A stretch of 64,000 bases of DNA, from the NCBI RefSeq assembly GCF_018343715.1, contig NZ_JAGYPL010000001.1, forward strand, positions 186,001 through 250,000. Reading direction: 5' to 3'. Shown here one piece after another: positions 1 to 7,825 of the stretch (position 1 is the stretch's first letter; every line of letters starts with the position of its first letter). The translations under genes and the position numbers were made by a program. The notes below the pieces were generated by a model. The model did not search any database, was not told the DNA's origin, and saw nothing but the letters and a program-made list of their open reading frames with translations. Source of the DNA: Bacillus sp. FJAT-49711 (GTDB taxonomy: Bacteria; Bacillota; Bacilli; Bacillales; Bacillaceae_C).

Positions 1-108
1 GAAATTGAAAGTAATTCCGTAAATGTAAGGAAATACGGAGAACAGAAATCTGAAACAATTCCGTTTAACCATTTTTTAGAAAAATTAAAAGATGAAGTAA
101 ACATATAA
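1..108 (+). CDS. thrS: threonyl-tRNA synthetase, C-terminal end (partial)
   Basis: The window opens inside this gene; only the last 35 residues are present, ending in TAA at 106-108. The visible tail contains NVRKYGEQ, the conserved segment of the C-terminal anticodon-binding domain of ThrRS, followed by a helix rich in Lys and Glu. ThrRS charges tRNA-Thr in the cytoplasm. In B. subtilis thrS lies directly before infC, as here, which supports the call. A strong hairpin terminator follows at 114-146. Any T-box control would lie upstream and cannot be seen. Confidence 0.85.
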   Translation, partial: EIESNSVNVRKYGEQKSETIPFNHFLEKLKDEVNI

Positions 109-113
109 AAAAC

Positions 114-146
114 AAAGCACCTTCCGCTATTGAGAAGGTGCTTTTC
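114..146. terminator. bidirectional intrinsic terminator after thrS
   Basis: An 11-bp perfect inverted repeat, AAAGCACCTTC and GAAGGTGCTTT, surrounds a 9-nt loop and is flanked by A- and T-rich runs. It lies between the convergent thrS and the minus-strand lipoprotein gene, so it can serve both. Confidence 0.85.
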
Positions 147-149
147 CTA

Positions 150-692
150 TTACTTATTATCATTTATCTCCATTTTTGTACCATCTTTAAAAGTGTATTC
201 TAATTCAAATGAATGATAATTATCACCTAGATTAAATCTTTCAAGCACCTTTTGAATAACTTCATCTTTTGGAGTATTTGCGTCAATTCCTAAGTCCTTT
301 AATTGGGTGTATATTGTATTAAAAGCTTCCATTGCTTTAAGTCTTCTGTCATTTATTGTATCTTCTATTTTAGCTTCGTAATCCCCGTTTCCATTACCTT
401 GTTCAAAATCAATATCAAAGTCTTGGTCGTTTTCGTAGTCAACATCTAAGTCAAATTTGGTGAAATTAAGCTCCTGCATTTTTTTTGCAGCATCCTGGTC
501 ATCAGCTACAGTTCCAACTGATTTATTTCCGCTATTGTCCTTACTTTTATCATCCGGTGTATTAGCATTTTCACTTGTTTCAGTGGGGATTACTTGCTCT
601 TTCGGATTATTATCTACAGAAGGATCGTTTGAGCAAGCGGCAAGACCAATCATGAGCGTGATTCCTAGTAGGGAAGAAAAATATTTTTTCAT
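150..692 (-). CDS. YusW-like lipoprotein, function unknown
   Basis: A predicted 180-residue secreted lipoprotein. The start at 692 is preferred over an upstream in-frame start at 758 because a GGAGG site lies 7 nt before it and it directly begins a signal peptide: Lys-Lys, a hydrophobic core, then lipobox LAAC with the acylated Cys near residue 20. A low-complexity Asn/Ser/Lys/Asp linker follows. The C-terminal 100 residues are acidic, with FTKFDLDVDYEN and a closing beta-rich segment FELEYTFKDGTK. This resembles the YusW-like family (DUF4362/YusW type), whose role is not known. It is convergent with thrS and shares its terminator. Expected to be anchored on the outer face of the membrane. 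Confidence 0.7.
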   Translation of the reverse strand: MKKYFSSLLGITLMIGLAACSNDPSVDNNPKEQVIPTETSENANTPDDKSKDNSGNKSVGTVADDQDAAKKMQELNFTKFDLDVDYENDQDFDIDFEQGNGNGDYEAKIEDTINDRRLKAMEAFNTIYTQLKDLGIDANTPKDEVIQKVLERFNLGDNYHSFELEYTFKDGTKMEINDNK

Positions 693-931
693 TCTATAGC
701 CTCCGTTAAACGTATTATTAAAAGTTTTTCCCTCTACAGTCTTTTTAAACATTTTCAAAAAAACATTGCAATATGAAAAGGCATTTGTTATGATGAAATA
801 CGTTGATTATATGGATTCATCATCATTGACTAAAATCTATGTTTATGGTAAAGTAACTAAGGTGAACTGAATACGTTTGTAGAAGAAGGAGCTGCCCGCT
901 TCTCGCCTGATTGACGCACCATCTCATGCTG

Positions 932-960
932 TTGACAGGTTAATGGTATATTGTTATTCA
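932..960 (+). promoter_or_regulatory. sigma-A promoter of infC operon
   Basis: TTGACA at 932-937, 17-nt spacer, then TATTCA at 955-960 with an extended TG dinucleotide two bases upstream. It lies about 125 bp before infC, at the place expected for the leader transcript. Confidence 0.65.
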
Positions 961-964
961 AAAA

Positions 965-1070
965 CAATTATTTGTGCGTGAATACAGTGCGGGTTGCTTT
1001 GTGCCCGTGCTTTTTTAATGCTCATTTTTGGGCAGCATTTAGAAACAAACATCGTATTCTTTGAAAAAAC
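965..1070 (+). promoter_or_regulatory. L20 leader with attenuator upstream of infC
   Basis: The untranslated leader of infC-rpmI-rplT contains a hairpin GTGCGGG/CCCGTGC (about 985-1010) followed by six T residues, an attenuator. In B. subtilis the L20 protein binds the leader and causes premature termination, so excess L20 represses its own operon. The position and terminator match; I did not fold the L20-binding structure. Confidence 0.7.
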
Positions 1071-1087
1071 CTTGGAGGTGGCTAATT

Positions 1088-1603
1088 ATTAGCAAAGATA
1101 TGTTGGTAAATGAAGGCATTCGTGCCCGTGAACTTCGTCTCGTCGACCATAATGGTGAACAGCTGGGTGTGAAATCCCGCAATGAAGCACTTGAAATCGC
1201 TGCTCGTGTAAATCTTGACCTTGTTCTTGTTGCTCCAAACGCAAAACCTCCTGTAGCCCGTATTATGGACTACGGAAAATTCCGTTTTGAACAGCAGAAA
1301 AAGGATAAAGAAGCACGTAAAAATCAAAAAGTGATCAACGTGAAGGAAGTTCGTTTGAGTCCTACAATTGATGAACATGATTTTAATACGAAGCTTCGTA
1401 ATGGCCGAAAATTCTTGGAGAAGGGCGATAAAGTAAAGGCGTCTATCCGTTTTAGAGGTCGTGCGATTACACATAAAGAAATTGGACAACGTGTATTGAA
1501 TCGTTTCGCTGACGAATGCAGCGATGTAGCGACAGTCGAATCGAAGCCAAAAATGGACGGTCGAAGCATGTTCTTAGTGTTAGCACCAAAAATCGAAAAG
1601 TAA
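1088..1603 (+). CDS. infC: translation initiation factor IF-3, ATT start
   Basis: IF-3 binds the 30S subunit, prevents 50S joining and checks the start codon in the initiation site. The protein is about 171 residues and carries the N-domain ([14 protein letters not shown]), the basic linker ([13 protein letters not shown]) and the C-domain ([15 protein letters not shown] and [13 protein letters not shown]). The first upstream candidate, TTG at 1061, is unlikely because the GGAGGTG ribosome-binding site lies after it at 1074-1080. The codon with correct spacing is ATT at 1088 (or ATT at 1085), which agrees with the rare ATT starts known for infC genes; IF-3 discriminates against its own start codon and so autoregulates translation. 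First gene of the infC-rpmI-rplT operon. Confidence 0.95.
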   Translation: MSKDMLVNEGIRARELRLVDHNGEQLGVKSRNEALEIAARVNLDLVLVAPNAKPPVARIMDYGKFRFEQQKKDKEARKNQKVINVKEVRLSPTIDEHDFNTKLRNGRKFLEKGDKVKASIRFRGRAITHKEIGQRVLNRFADECSDVATVESKPKMDGRSMFLVLAPKIEK

Positions 1604-1624
1604 TGTTTTGAGGAGGAAAACTCT

Positions 1625-1825
1625 ATGCCAAAAATGAAGACCCACCGTGGCTCTGCAAAACGTTTCAAAAGAACAGGTTCTGGTAAACTGAAACGCTCTC
1701 ATGCATATACGAGCCATATGTTTGCAAATAAAACAACGAAACAAAAACGTAAACTTCGTAAAGCTGCAATGGTATCAAAAGGTGATTTCCGCCGTATCCG
1801 CCATATGCTTGACAATGTGAAGTAA
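1625..1825 (+). CDS. rpmI: 50S ribosomal protein L35
   Basis: A 66-residue, very basic protein beginning [15 protein letters not shown], the signature of bacterial L35. It is a small component of the large ribosomal subunit. AGGAGG lies just upstream. It sits 21 bp after infC and 29 bp before rplT and is co-transcribed with them, under L20 control. Confidence 0.97.
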   Translation: MPKMKTHRGSAKRFKRTGSGKLKRSHAYTSHMFANKTTKQKRKLRKAAMVSKGDFRRIRHMLDNVK

Positions 1826-1854
1826 TTATTAAGATTTAATAGGAGGGAAATAAT

Positions 1855-2208
1855 ATGCCACGTGTAAAAGGCGGAACAGTTACCCGCAGACGTCGTAAAA
1901 AGGTATTAAAGTTAGCAAAAGGATATTATGGTTCCAAACATAGATTATTTAAAGTAGCAAACCAACAAGTAATGAAATCATATATGTACGCTTACCGCGA
2001 TCGCCGCAACAAAAAGCGTGATTTCCGTAAACTATGGATTACACGTATTAACGCTGCAGCACGCATGAACGGTCTTTCTTATAGCCGCTTAATGCATGGC
2101 TTGAAAGTAGCAGGCATCGAAGTAAACCGCAAAATGCTTGCAGATCTTGCAGTATCTGATGAACAAGCATTTGCTGAACTAGCAAGCAAAGCGAAAGCTG
2201 CTCTATAA
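1855..2208 (+). CDS. rplT: 50S ribosomal protein L20
   Basis: A 117-residue basic protein starting [16 protein letters not shown], with the conserved [12 protein letters not shown] and [14 protein letters not shown] segments of L20. It binds 23S rRNA early in large-subunit assembly and also the infC leader as a repressor. Full length for the family. AGGAGG precedes the ATG. A hairpin terminator follows at once, and a group IIC intron is inserted directly behind it without touching the coding sequence. Confidence 0.97.
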   Translation: MPRVKGGTVTRRRRKKVLKLAKGYYGSKHRLFKVANQQVMKSYMYAYRDRRNKKRDFRKLWITRINAAARMNGLSYSRLMHGLKVAGIEVNRKMLADLAVSDEQAFAELASKAKAAL

Positions 2209-2218
2209 ATCTTTTCAT

Positions 2219-2250
2219 AAGCCATTCTCCAAGTTGGAGGATGGTTTTTT
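2219..2250 (+). terminator. intrinsic terminator of infC-rpmI-rplT
   Basis: Stem GCCATTCTCC/GGAGGATGGT with loop AAGTT, followed by six T residues. It is also the insertion landmark of the group IIC intron that begins four bases later. Confidence 0.88.
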
Positions 2251-2253
2251 GCT

Positions 2254-4141
2254 GTGCGCCCAGCATGGGCGTAGTCTATAGGGTGCAAGTCCCGAACTGC
2301 GAAGGCAGAAGTAGCAGTTAGCTTAACGCAAGGGTGTCCACGGTGACGTGGAATCTGAAGGAAGCGAGCGGCAAACCTCCGGTCTGAGGAACACGAACTT
2401 CATATTAGGCTATTTACGATTGGGTGAGTTTGCAGTACAGAACAAAGCCCTTTCTGCCGAAGGTTGTATGTAGTAAATGAAGCAGATAGGTGGAGGGAAA
2501 GACTACGTTCTTACCTGGGGAGGTCTGATTGGAACGCCAAGTTCACTTGGTAACCTATCCAGTGATGGATAGCTGAACAATCAGAAGTCAGCAGAGGCCA
2601 TAGTACCATTCGAACTCGAGAAGAATGGGAAGGGCTGAACAATTAAGAGAGAGCAACATCTTGGCATTCAGTAACCTGCGATGAACACAGATAACCGATA
2701 AGGCATGCTTGAAGGAGGATATGGTGAATCCCATGGGGGACTTCAAGATGGTGGAGCAGAACTGGCATAAGTGGAATCGTTGTTCACGGAAAGAGGCGTA
2801 ACCAATGTTAATGGAACGAATACTGTCACGGGAAAACCTCCTTTCCGCCCTGAAAAGGGTGGAACGAAATAAAGGAAGTCATGGTGTGGATGGGATGTCC
2901 GTACAAAACCTACGAGAGCATATCAAGAAACACTGGGAATCCATGAAAATGGAACTTCTTGAGGGTACCTATACACCGCAACCCGTCCGCAGGGTCGAAA
3001 TCCCGAAACCTGACGGTGGGGTGCGATTATTAGGTATCCCTACCGTAACAGACCGTCTCATTCAACAAGCAATTGCCCAAGTTTTAACGACTATATATGA
3101 CCCGATGTTCTCAGACCATAGTTATGGATTTCGACCAGGTCGAAGCGCCCATGATGCGGTTAGGAAAGCAAAAGGTTATATACAGGAAGGTTATCGTTGG
3201 GTGGTTGATATCGACTTGGAGAAGTTCTTCGACAGAGTAAACCATGACAAATTAATGGGGACACTAGCGAAACGAATCGAAGATAAACGCCTGCTTAAGT
3301 TAATCCGTAAATATCTAGAATCGGGAATCATGATAAATGGCATTGTGACAACCAGTGAGGAAGGAACTCCACAAGGAGGACCTCTCAGTCCTTTACTCTC
3401 TAACATTGTCCTTGACGAATTTGACAAGAAGTTAGAGGAAAGAGGTCACAAATTTGTACGATACGCCGATGATGCTAATATCTATGTGAAAACAATGAAA
3501 GCAGGAAACCGGGTGATGGATTCCATCACCTTGTTTATAGAAGGAAAGCTTAAGCTGAAAGTTAATTTGAAAAAGTCAGCTGTAGACCGTCCTTGGAAGA
3601 GGAAATTTCTTGGATTCAGTTTTACCTTTCATAAAGAACCCAAAGTTCGGATTGCCAAAGAAAGCGTGAAACGGATGAAGAATAAAATCCGAGAAATTAC
3701 CTCAAGAAAGAAACCTTATCCCATGGAATATCGAATAGAGAAACTAAACCAATATCTAATGGGATGGTGCGGATACTTCGCCCTGGCAGATACGCCAAGT
3801 GTATTCAGGGAGTTTGATTCATGGATTAGAAGAAGACTTCGGATGTGTATGTGGAAGAATTGGAAGAAACCAAGCACGAAGGTGAGGAACCTCATTAGAC
3901 TTGGCGTTCCGAAAGGAAAGGCTTATGAATGGGGAAACTCACGTAGAAGTTATTGGAGAATCTCCAAAAGTCCGATACTACACAGAACCCTTGGAAACTC
4001 CTACTGGAATTCCCAAGGGCTCAAAAGTCTATTATCTCGTTACGAAACTTTGCGTCACCAATCTTAGTTGAACCGCCGTATACCGAACGGTATGTACGGT
4101 GGTGTGAGAGGTCGGGGGTTAATCACTCCCTCCTACTCGAT
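2254..4141 (+). mobile_element. group IIC intron (retroelement), about 1.9 kb
   Basis: The 5' end GTGCGCC starts right after the T-run of the rplT terminator, the insertion preference known for class IIC introns. The structured RNA region before the reading frame is 2254-2804. After the maturase gene comes a domain V hairpin (about 4068-4111: ACCGCCGTATACC, tetraloop GAAC, GGTATGTACGGTGG) carrying a CGC triad at 4074-4076, as reported for IIC introns, then a domain VI hairpin (GGGGGTTAATCACTCCC) and an end near CTACTCGAT. All parts look intact, so it may be mobile. Ends are placed by eye and could be off by a few bases. Confidence 0.88.
2805..4067 (+). CDS. ltrA: group IIC intron reverse transcriptase/maturase
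   Basis: A 420-residue protein, the usual size for IIC-type maturases. The finger/palm reverse transcriptase covers roughly residues 1-290, with GIPTVTDRLIQQ, SYGFRPGRSAHDA, the first catalytic Asp in VVDIDLEKFFD, the TPQGGPLSPLL block and the active-site YADD. The thumb/maturase domain (about 290-400) includes the short motif YLMGWCGYF. No C-terminal HNH endonuclease is present, typical of IIC elements, which use single-stranded or nicked target. It promotes splicing of its host intron and copies the RNA into DNA. The reading frame is intact. Resemblance to the Geobacillus GsI-IIC enzyme is from memory of that family. Confidence 0.95.
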   Translation: MLMERILSRENLLSALKRVERNKGSHGVDGMSVQNLREHIKKHWESMKMELLEGTYTPQPVRRVEIPKPDGGVRLLGIPTVTDRLIQQAIAQVLTTIYDPMFSDHSYGFRPGRSAHDAVRKAKGYIQEGYRWVVDIDLEKFFDRVNHDKLMGTLAKRIEDKRLLKLIRKYLESGIMINGIVTTSEEGTPQGGPLSPLLSNIVLDEFDKKLEERGHKFVRYADDANIYVKTMKAGNRVMDSITLFIEGKLKLKVNLKKSAVDRPWKRKFLGFSFTFHKEPKVRIAKESVKRMKNKIREITSRKKPYPMEYRIEKLNQYLMGWCGYFALADTPSVFREFDSWIRRRLRMCMWKNWKKPSTKVRNLIRLGVPKGKAYEWGNSRRSYWRISKSPILHRTLGNSYWNSQGLKSLLSRYETLRHQS

Positions 4142-4701
4142 TCTGGTTTAAAATTGGAAGGATTGTCAATGTGGAGTTGAATTTGATTTGATTTGAAATA
4201 TGGAGATTTCGCGTCTGATCGATTGACCATAGAACTCCATTTTGCTTTTTCATCGTTTTTCGTCCAAAGTTGCTCTAACTAAGGACACCATTTTGAATTT
4301 TGACTGTTTTCTGTCCTCAGTTTCACTAACTGAGGACACCATTATGGATTTTGACAGTATACTGTCCTCAGTTCCTTTAACTGAGGACACCATTATGGAT
4401 TTTTACTGTTTTCTGTCCTCAGTTTCTCTAACTGAGGACACCATTTCGGTTTTTCCCTGTTTTCTGTCCAAAGTTCCGTATCTACGTCAAAAAGTGTGAT
4501 ATATCCGAGATTTCAAGAATCTTCATACTCTCCACCCGACAATAAAAATTCTGAGAAACACTTACTCCAGCCAGAATTCTTATCTCAATCATGATTAAAT
4601 ACCGATATGGACTAGATATTGCCTTAAATCTAATGTAAATTCGAACTAAGGCTTCTTTAAGAATCAATGGCTGAGACCATATTATAAAAGGGTGTGAAGA
4701 T
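4142..4701. other. intergenic region with tandem repeat, no confident gene
   Basis: This 560-bp stretch between the intron and ysdA holds the 51-bp tandem repeat (4262-4488) and about 200 bp of AT-rich sequence before ysdA in which I see no convincing reading frame. An 85-residue frame (4242-4499) spans the repeat but has no ribosome-binding site. Confidence 0.6.
4262..4488. repeat. 51-bp tandem palindromic repeat, 4 full units and a partial
   Basis: The GTCC that opens each unit recurs at 4262, 4313, 4364, 4415 and 4466, exactly 51 bp apart. Units 2-4 each contain a perfect 10-bp inverted repeat, GTCCTCAGTT and AACTGAGGAC, around a 5-nt variable loop, followed by ACCATT and an AT-rich spacer. 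Units 1 and 5 carry AAA in place of TCA. The period is a multiple of three, so one frame reads a 17-residue repeat (LTEDTIMDF core). It could be RNA hairpins, a protein-binding array or a decayed coding repeat. Confidence 0.85.
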
Positions 4702-4974
4702 ATGAGATTTTTATTAATTTGGTATTTCATTATTATTAATGTTTTTGGAGTACAAATAATGAAAAGTGATAAGAACCGTGCAATACATAAACAAAGGAGA
4801 ATTAGTGAAAAAAGTCTATGGATTGTAGCTCTTATTGGGGGAGCACCAGGGGCGTTTGTTGGCATGAAGGCGTATCGTCATAAAACTAAGCATTTTCAGT
4901 TTAAATACGGCTTTCCGATTTTAGCCATCATAGATATATTGATTTATGTTTACTTATTTAGCATCGTGTCATAA
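4702..4974 (+). CDS. ysdA: DUF1294 membrane protein YsdA
   Basis: A 90-residue small membrane protein with an N-terminal hydrophobic segment (residues 1-20), a short basic loop (KNRAIHKQRRISE) and the family block LWIVALIGGAPGAFVGMKAYRHKTKHFQFKYG... ending in a second/third hydrophobic stretch. This is the DUF1294 family. Its position after rplT matches ysdA of B. subtilis, with the intron and tandem repeat inserted between. Function unknown. Confidence 0.88.
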   Translation: MRFLLIWYFIIINVFGVQIMKSDKNRAIHKQRRISEKSLWIVALIGGAPGAFVGMKAYRHKTKHFQFKYGFPILAIIDILIYVYLFSIVS

Positions 4975-5019
4975 CAGACGAGCAGCGAAAATAAAATAGT
5001 GGTAAGAAAGCAGGTGATC

Positions 5020-5613
5020 ATGGTGGAGGAACAGTTATTGATCATGCTTGCATTTATGGAGGGGACCGGAATTCTCGCACCTTTCATGTTTATCTTTTTT
5101 CACGTTCTCAGGCAATTTTTGTTTATTCCTGTTGTCATCCTTTGTATGGCAGGGGGAATTTTATTCGGAAGTTTCCTAGGAACCGTGTATTCCATGGCAG
5201 GATTACTCCTTCTATCCGCTTTATTTTATTTTTGTATAAGAAAAATGCCTGGAACGCATGCAAAATTAATGATGATTAAATATAAATGGTTTGGACGCTA
5301 CACAAAAATGACGGTAGGGCAAATTGCGGTGTTAAGACTCATTCCTTTTTTTCATTATCATCTACTCAATTTATGTTTGCTAGAGAGAAGACCTGATTTT
5401 AAAGGTTTTATGAAAGGTGCATTTGCAACAAATTTACCGCTTGCTTTTTTTTATACAGTCTTTGGTGAATTCATCACCCATTTTACCCCGACGATAGCGG
5501 TGATCATTATATGTTCACTTTTTCTCCTCTTTTACATTCTCCGTGAAAAAATCGCTACAGTTTCCTGGGAGGACTTTTTTAATCATCCTAAACAAGGCAA
5601 AAACCCCTGCTAA
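5020..5613 (+). CDS. TVP38/TMEM64 (DedA-like) family membrane protein
   Basis: A polytopic membrane protein of about 197 residues with the family features: re-entrant-like FHVLRQFLFIPVVILCMAGG and GILFGSFLGTVYS segments, a central RLIPFFHYHLLN motif and two C-terminal helices. DedA/TVP38 proteins are linked to lipid flipping and membrane integrity. B. subtilis has a relative, YtxB. The start is uncertain: GTG at 4999 lacks a ribosome-binding site, ATG at 5020 has AGGTG only 3 nt away, and TTG at 5038 has the best spaced GGAGG (5025-5029). The stop codon lies inside the terminator hairpin. Confidence 0.85.
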   Translation: MVEEQLLIMLAFMEGTGILAPFMFIFFHVLRQFLFIPVVILCMAGGILFGSFLGTVYSMAGLLLLSALFYFCIRKMPGTHAKLMMIKYKWFGRYTKMTVGQIAVLRLIPFFHYHLLNLCLLERRPDFKGFMKGAFATNLPLAFFYTVFGEFITHFTPTIAVIIICSLFLLFYILREKIATVSWEDFFNHPKQGKNPC

Positions 5614-5624
5614 ACAGGGGTTTT
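5599..5624. terminator. bidirectional terminator
   Basis: AAAACCCCTG and CAGGGGTTTT form a perfect stem around a short loop that contains the stop codon of the plus-strand gene; the convergent ysdB ends 3 bp further on, so both genes are probably served. Confidence 0.85.
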
Positions 5625-5626
5625 CA

Positions 5627-6016
5627 TTAGGATTTCTTTTTCGCTAACAATTCCTTAATTGGACTTTTCCAGTCTATTTCGCTATCTGGATATCTCAGTT
5701 TAACCTCATTTTCAATATAGACAAAATCCTCATAGGACAGGCCTTTTAACAGATCGGCATTATGTGGCCATATGAAAATCGATACAACTTCAAAAGAGCG
5801 ATCTGTCGTTCCTAAATATTTTTCGCCCTCAAACATGACACCATTATACGTGACCAGGAAGTTTTTTCTAATATTTTCAGGATTATCATAGAAAAAATAC
5901 TTTTTTTGTTCATGGGCACTTTCAAGTTTTCTCTTCGGATCGATTATAAACTTGACAGTTTTATAAATGAGATAAATAATAAATGCAAAAATCACGAGTC
6001 TCAGCACGTAAATCAT
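5627..6016 (-). CDS. ysdB: sigma-W pathway protein YsdB homologue
   Basis: A 129-residue protein with one N-terminal membrane helix (VLRLVIFAFIIYLIYK), a basic juxtamembrane patch and a soluble cytoplasmic domain with YFYDNPENIRKNFL-like and FEVVSIFIWPH segments. It matches YsdB by length, sequence character and position between ysdA and ysdC. In B. subtilis YsdB affects activation of the sigma-W stress response; the mechanism is unclear. GGAGG lies 8 nt before the ATG. Confidence 0.85.
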   Translation of the reverse strand: MIYVLRLVIFAFIIYLIYKTVKFIIDPKRKLESAHEQKKYFFYDNPENIRKNFLVTYNGVMFEGEKYLGTTDRSFEVVSIFIWPHNADLLKGLSYEDFVYIENEVKLRYPDSEIDWKSPIKELLAKKKS

Positions 6017-6111
6017 GAAGAGGCCTCCAATCCAGTAATCTTAAACACGTATACGTTTAAAGAGTGAAAAGGTTTCAATTTCTGCTATAATTTTTTTGGA
6101 GGGATTAAATT

Positions 6112-6603
6112 ATGACGTTAGAAGAAATGTTTACCATGCAAGCTCAGTTAGATAAATACATAGAGAACGAACACGGCCTAGAAAATAATCAGTTATTGGA
6201 AGAGAAATTATTAGCTCTGCTCGTTGAAATCGGTGAACTCGCGAATGAAACAAGATGCTTCAAATTTTGGAGTAAAAAACCTGCTTCAGAAAGTCATGTC
6301 ATATTAGAAGAATTTGTTGACGGTGTTCATTTTATACTTTCAATTGGACTGGAGCTCGGATTTTCCAATGAGCCATTTTCAATTGTTTCATCGGAAGGGA
6401 ATGAAGATTTAGTCAGAAGCTTTCTAAAAATATATTCCCTCGTCGATAATCTAAGGGAAAAAAGAACATTTGACAGCTATGAAGAATTATTGCGTCAATA
6501 TTTTATATTAGGACAGTCTTTAGGTTTTTCGATTGATGATGTTCATAATGCGTATAAAGCAAAAAATGAAGTGAACTACAAAAGACAGCAAGAGGGGTAT
6601 TAA
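6112..6603 (+). CDS. dimeric dUTP diphosphatase (DUTPase_2 / MazG-like fold)
   Basis: A 163-residue all-helical protein. The metal-binding motifs of the dimeric dUTPase family are visible: LVEIGELANETRCFKFW (ExxE type, near residues 37-55) and ILEEFVDGVHF (ExxD, near 66-76), plus a C-terminal KNEVNYKRQ. It hydrolyses dUTP (and possibly dUDP) to dUMP, keeping uracil out of DNA and feeding dTMP synthesis. A GGAGGG site lies 9 nt before the ATG. It is followed by ysdC 27 bp later, so the two may be co-transcribed. This gene is an addition relative to the ysdB-ysdC order I know from B. subtilis. Confidence 0.85.
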   Translation: MTLEEMFTMQAQLDKYIENEHGLENNQLLEEKLLALLVEIGELANETRCFKFWSKKPASESHVILEEFVDGVHFILSIGLELGFSNEPFSIVSSEGNEDLVRSFLKIYSLVDNLREKRTFDSYEELLRQYFILGQSLGFSIDDVHNAYKAKNEVNYKRQQEGY

Positions 6604-6630
6604 TAATTTTAATAATATGGAGGTTGCAAA

Positions 6631-7716
6631 ATGGAAAAATTAGATGAAACATTAACAATGTTAAAGGAATTAACGGATGCAAAGGGGATTCCAGGAAATG
6701 AGTATGAACCCCGGGAAGTAATGAAAAAATATATCGCGCCATATGCGGATGAAATCGAAACTGATGGTCTAGGGAGTATTATTGCTAAAAAGGCCGGTGA
6801 TGCAAATGGCCCTAAAATAATGATAGCAGGTCATTTAGATGAAGTCGGCTTTATGATCACTCAAATTGATAAGAACGGATTTTTACGTTTCCAAACAGTT
6901 GGTGGCTGGTGGTCTCAAGTAATGCTCGCACAAAGGGTGACAATTGTTACAACAAAAGGGGATATAACGGGAGTGATCGGTTCAAAACCTCCTCATATTT
7001 TATCTCCAGAGGCACGTAAAAAACCAGTTGAGATTAAGGATATGTTTATTGATATCGGCGCTTCAAGCCGTGAAGAAGCATTGGAATGGGGAGTTCGTCC
7101 CGGAGACATGGCTGTTCCATATTTTGAATTTACGGTAATGAATAATGAAAAACATCTGCTTGCAAAAGCGTGGGATAATCGGATCGGATGTGCAATTGCC
7201 ATCGATGTTTTGAAAAATTTAAAAGATGAAAACCATCCAAATGTCGTTTACGGAGTAGCAACAGTACAAGAAGAAGTCGGTCTTAGAGGTGCGAAGACGG
7301 CTGGAAATAAAGTACAGCCTGACATTTCTATTGCGGTTGATGTAGGTATTGCTGGAGATACTCCGGGAGTGAGTGAAAAAGAAGCGATGGGTAAGATGGG
7401 AGACGGTCCGCAAATTATATTATATGATGCCTCTATGGTGTCTCATAAAGGACTGCGTGAGCTTGTAACAAAGACGGCGGATGAGCTCGGAATCCCTTAT
7501 CAATTTGATGCCATTCCAGGTGGTGGAACGGATGCAGGTTCCATTCATTTGGCTAATGAGGGAGCACCGTCATTAGCCATTACGATTGCCACTCGCTATA
7601 TTCATACTCATGCAGGAATTCTTCATCGTGATGACTTTGAAAATGCGGTTAAACTTATTACGGAGGTTATAAAGCGTTTGGATCGCAAAACTGTAGATAA
7701 AATTACATTTGAATAA
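6631..7716 (+). CDS. ysdC: M42 family metallo-aminopeptidase YsdC
   Basis: A 361-residue cytoplasmic peptidase of family M42. Di-metal ligands and catalytic residues are present: [12 protein letters not shown] (His and the catalytic Asp), KAWDNRIGC (bridging Asp), [10 protein letters not shown] (catalytic Glu and ligand Glu), [11 protein letters not shown] (Asp ligand) and RYIHTHAGI (His ligand). These enzymes form large tetrahedral assemblies that trim N-terminal residues from short peptides. Full length for the family; B. subtilis YsdC is also 361 residues. AATATGGAGG precedes the ATG. Confidence 0.95.
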   Translation: MEKLDETLTMLKELTDAKGIPGNEYEPREVMKKYIAPYADEIETDGLGSIIAKKAGDANGPKIMIAGHLDEVGFMITQIDKNGFLRFQTVGGWWSQVMLAQRVTIVTTKGDITGVIGSKPPHILSPEARKKPVEIKDMFIDIGASSREEALEWGVRPGDMAVPYFEFTVMNNEKHLLAKAWDNRIGCAIAIDVLKNLKDENHPNVVYGVATVQEEVGLRGAKTAGNKVQPDISIAVDVGIAGDTPGVSEKEAMGKMGDGPQIILYDASMVSHKGLRELVTKTADELGIPYQFDAIPGGGTDAGSIHLANEGAPSLAITIATRYIHTHAGILHRDDFENAVKLITEVIKRLDRKTVDKITFE

Positions 7717-7825
7717 GGAGGAAATGATGAAAAAACAATTTAACAAGTTATAACGAATAAACCAAGCACGTGCCCCTCCTCGGTTAAAAGCAAAATATGA
7801 AGAATTTTAAAATGGAGGGACGCGT

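Noticed and set aside
4262-4488. CRISPR array
   Set aside because: Units are contiguous with near-identical spacers and no cas genes are near; it is a tandem repeat.
4242-4499. 85-codon frame over the 51-bp repeats
   Set aside because: No ribosome-binding site and conservation follows the hairpin arms; kept as a finding, not annotated as a gene.
7719-7754. Nine-codon frame after ysdC with a GGAGG site (Met-Met-Lys-Lys start)
   Set aside because: Too short to support; may be the remnant of a lost gene or part of the leader of the aadK-like gene.
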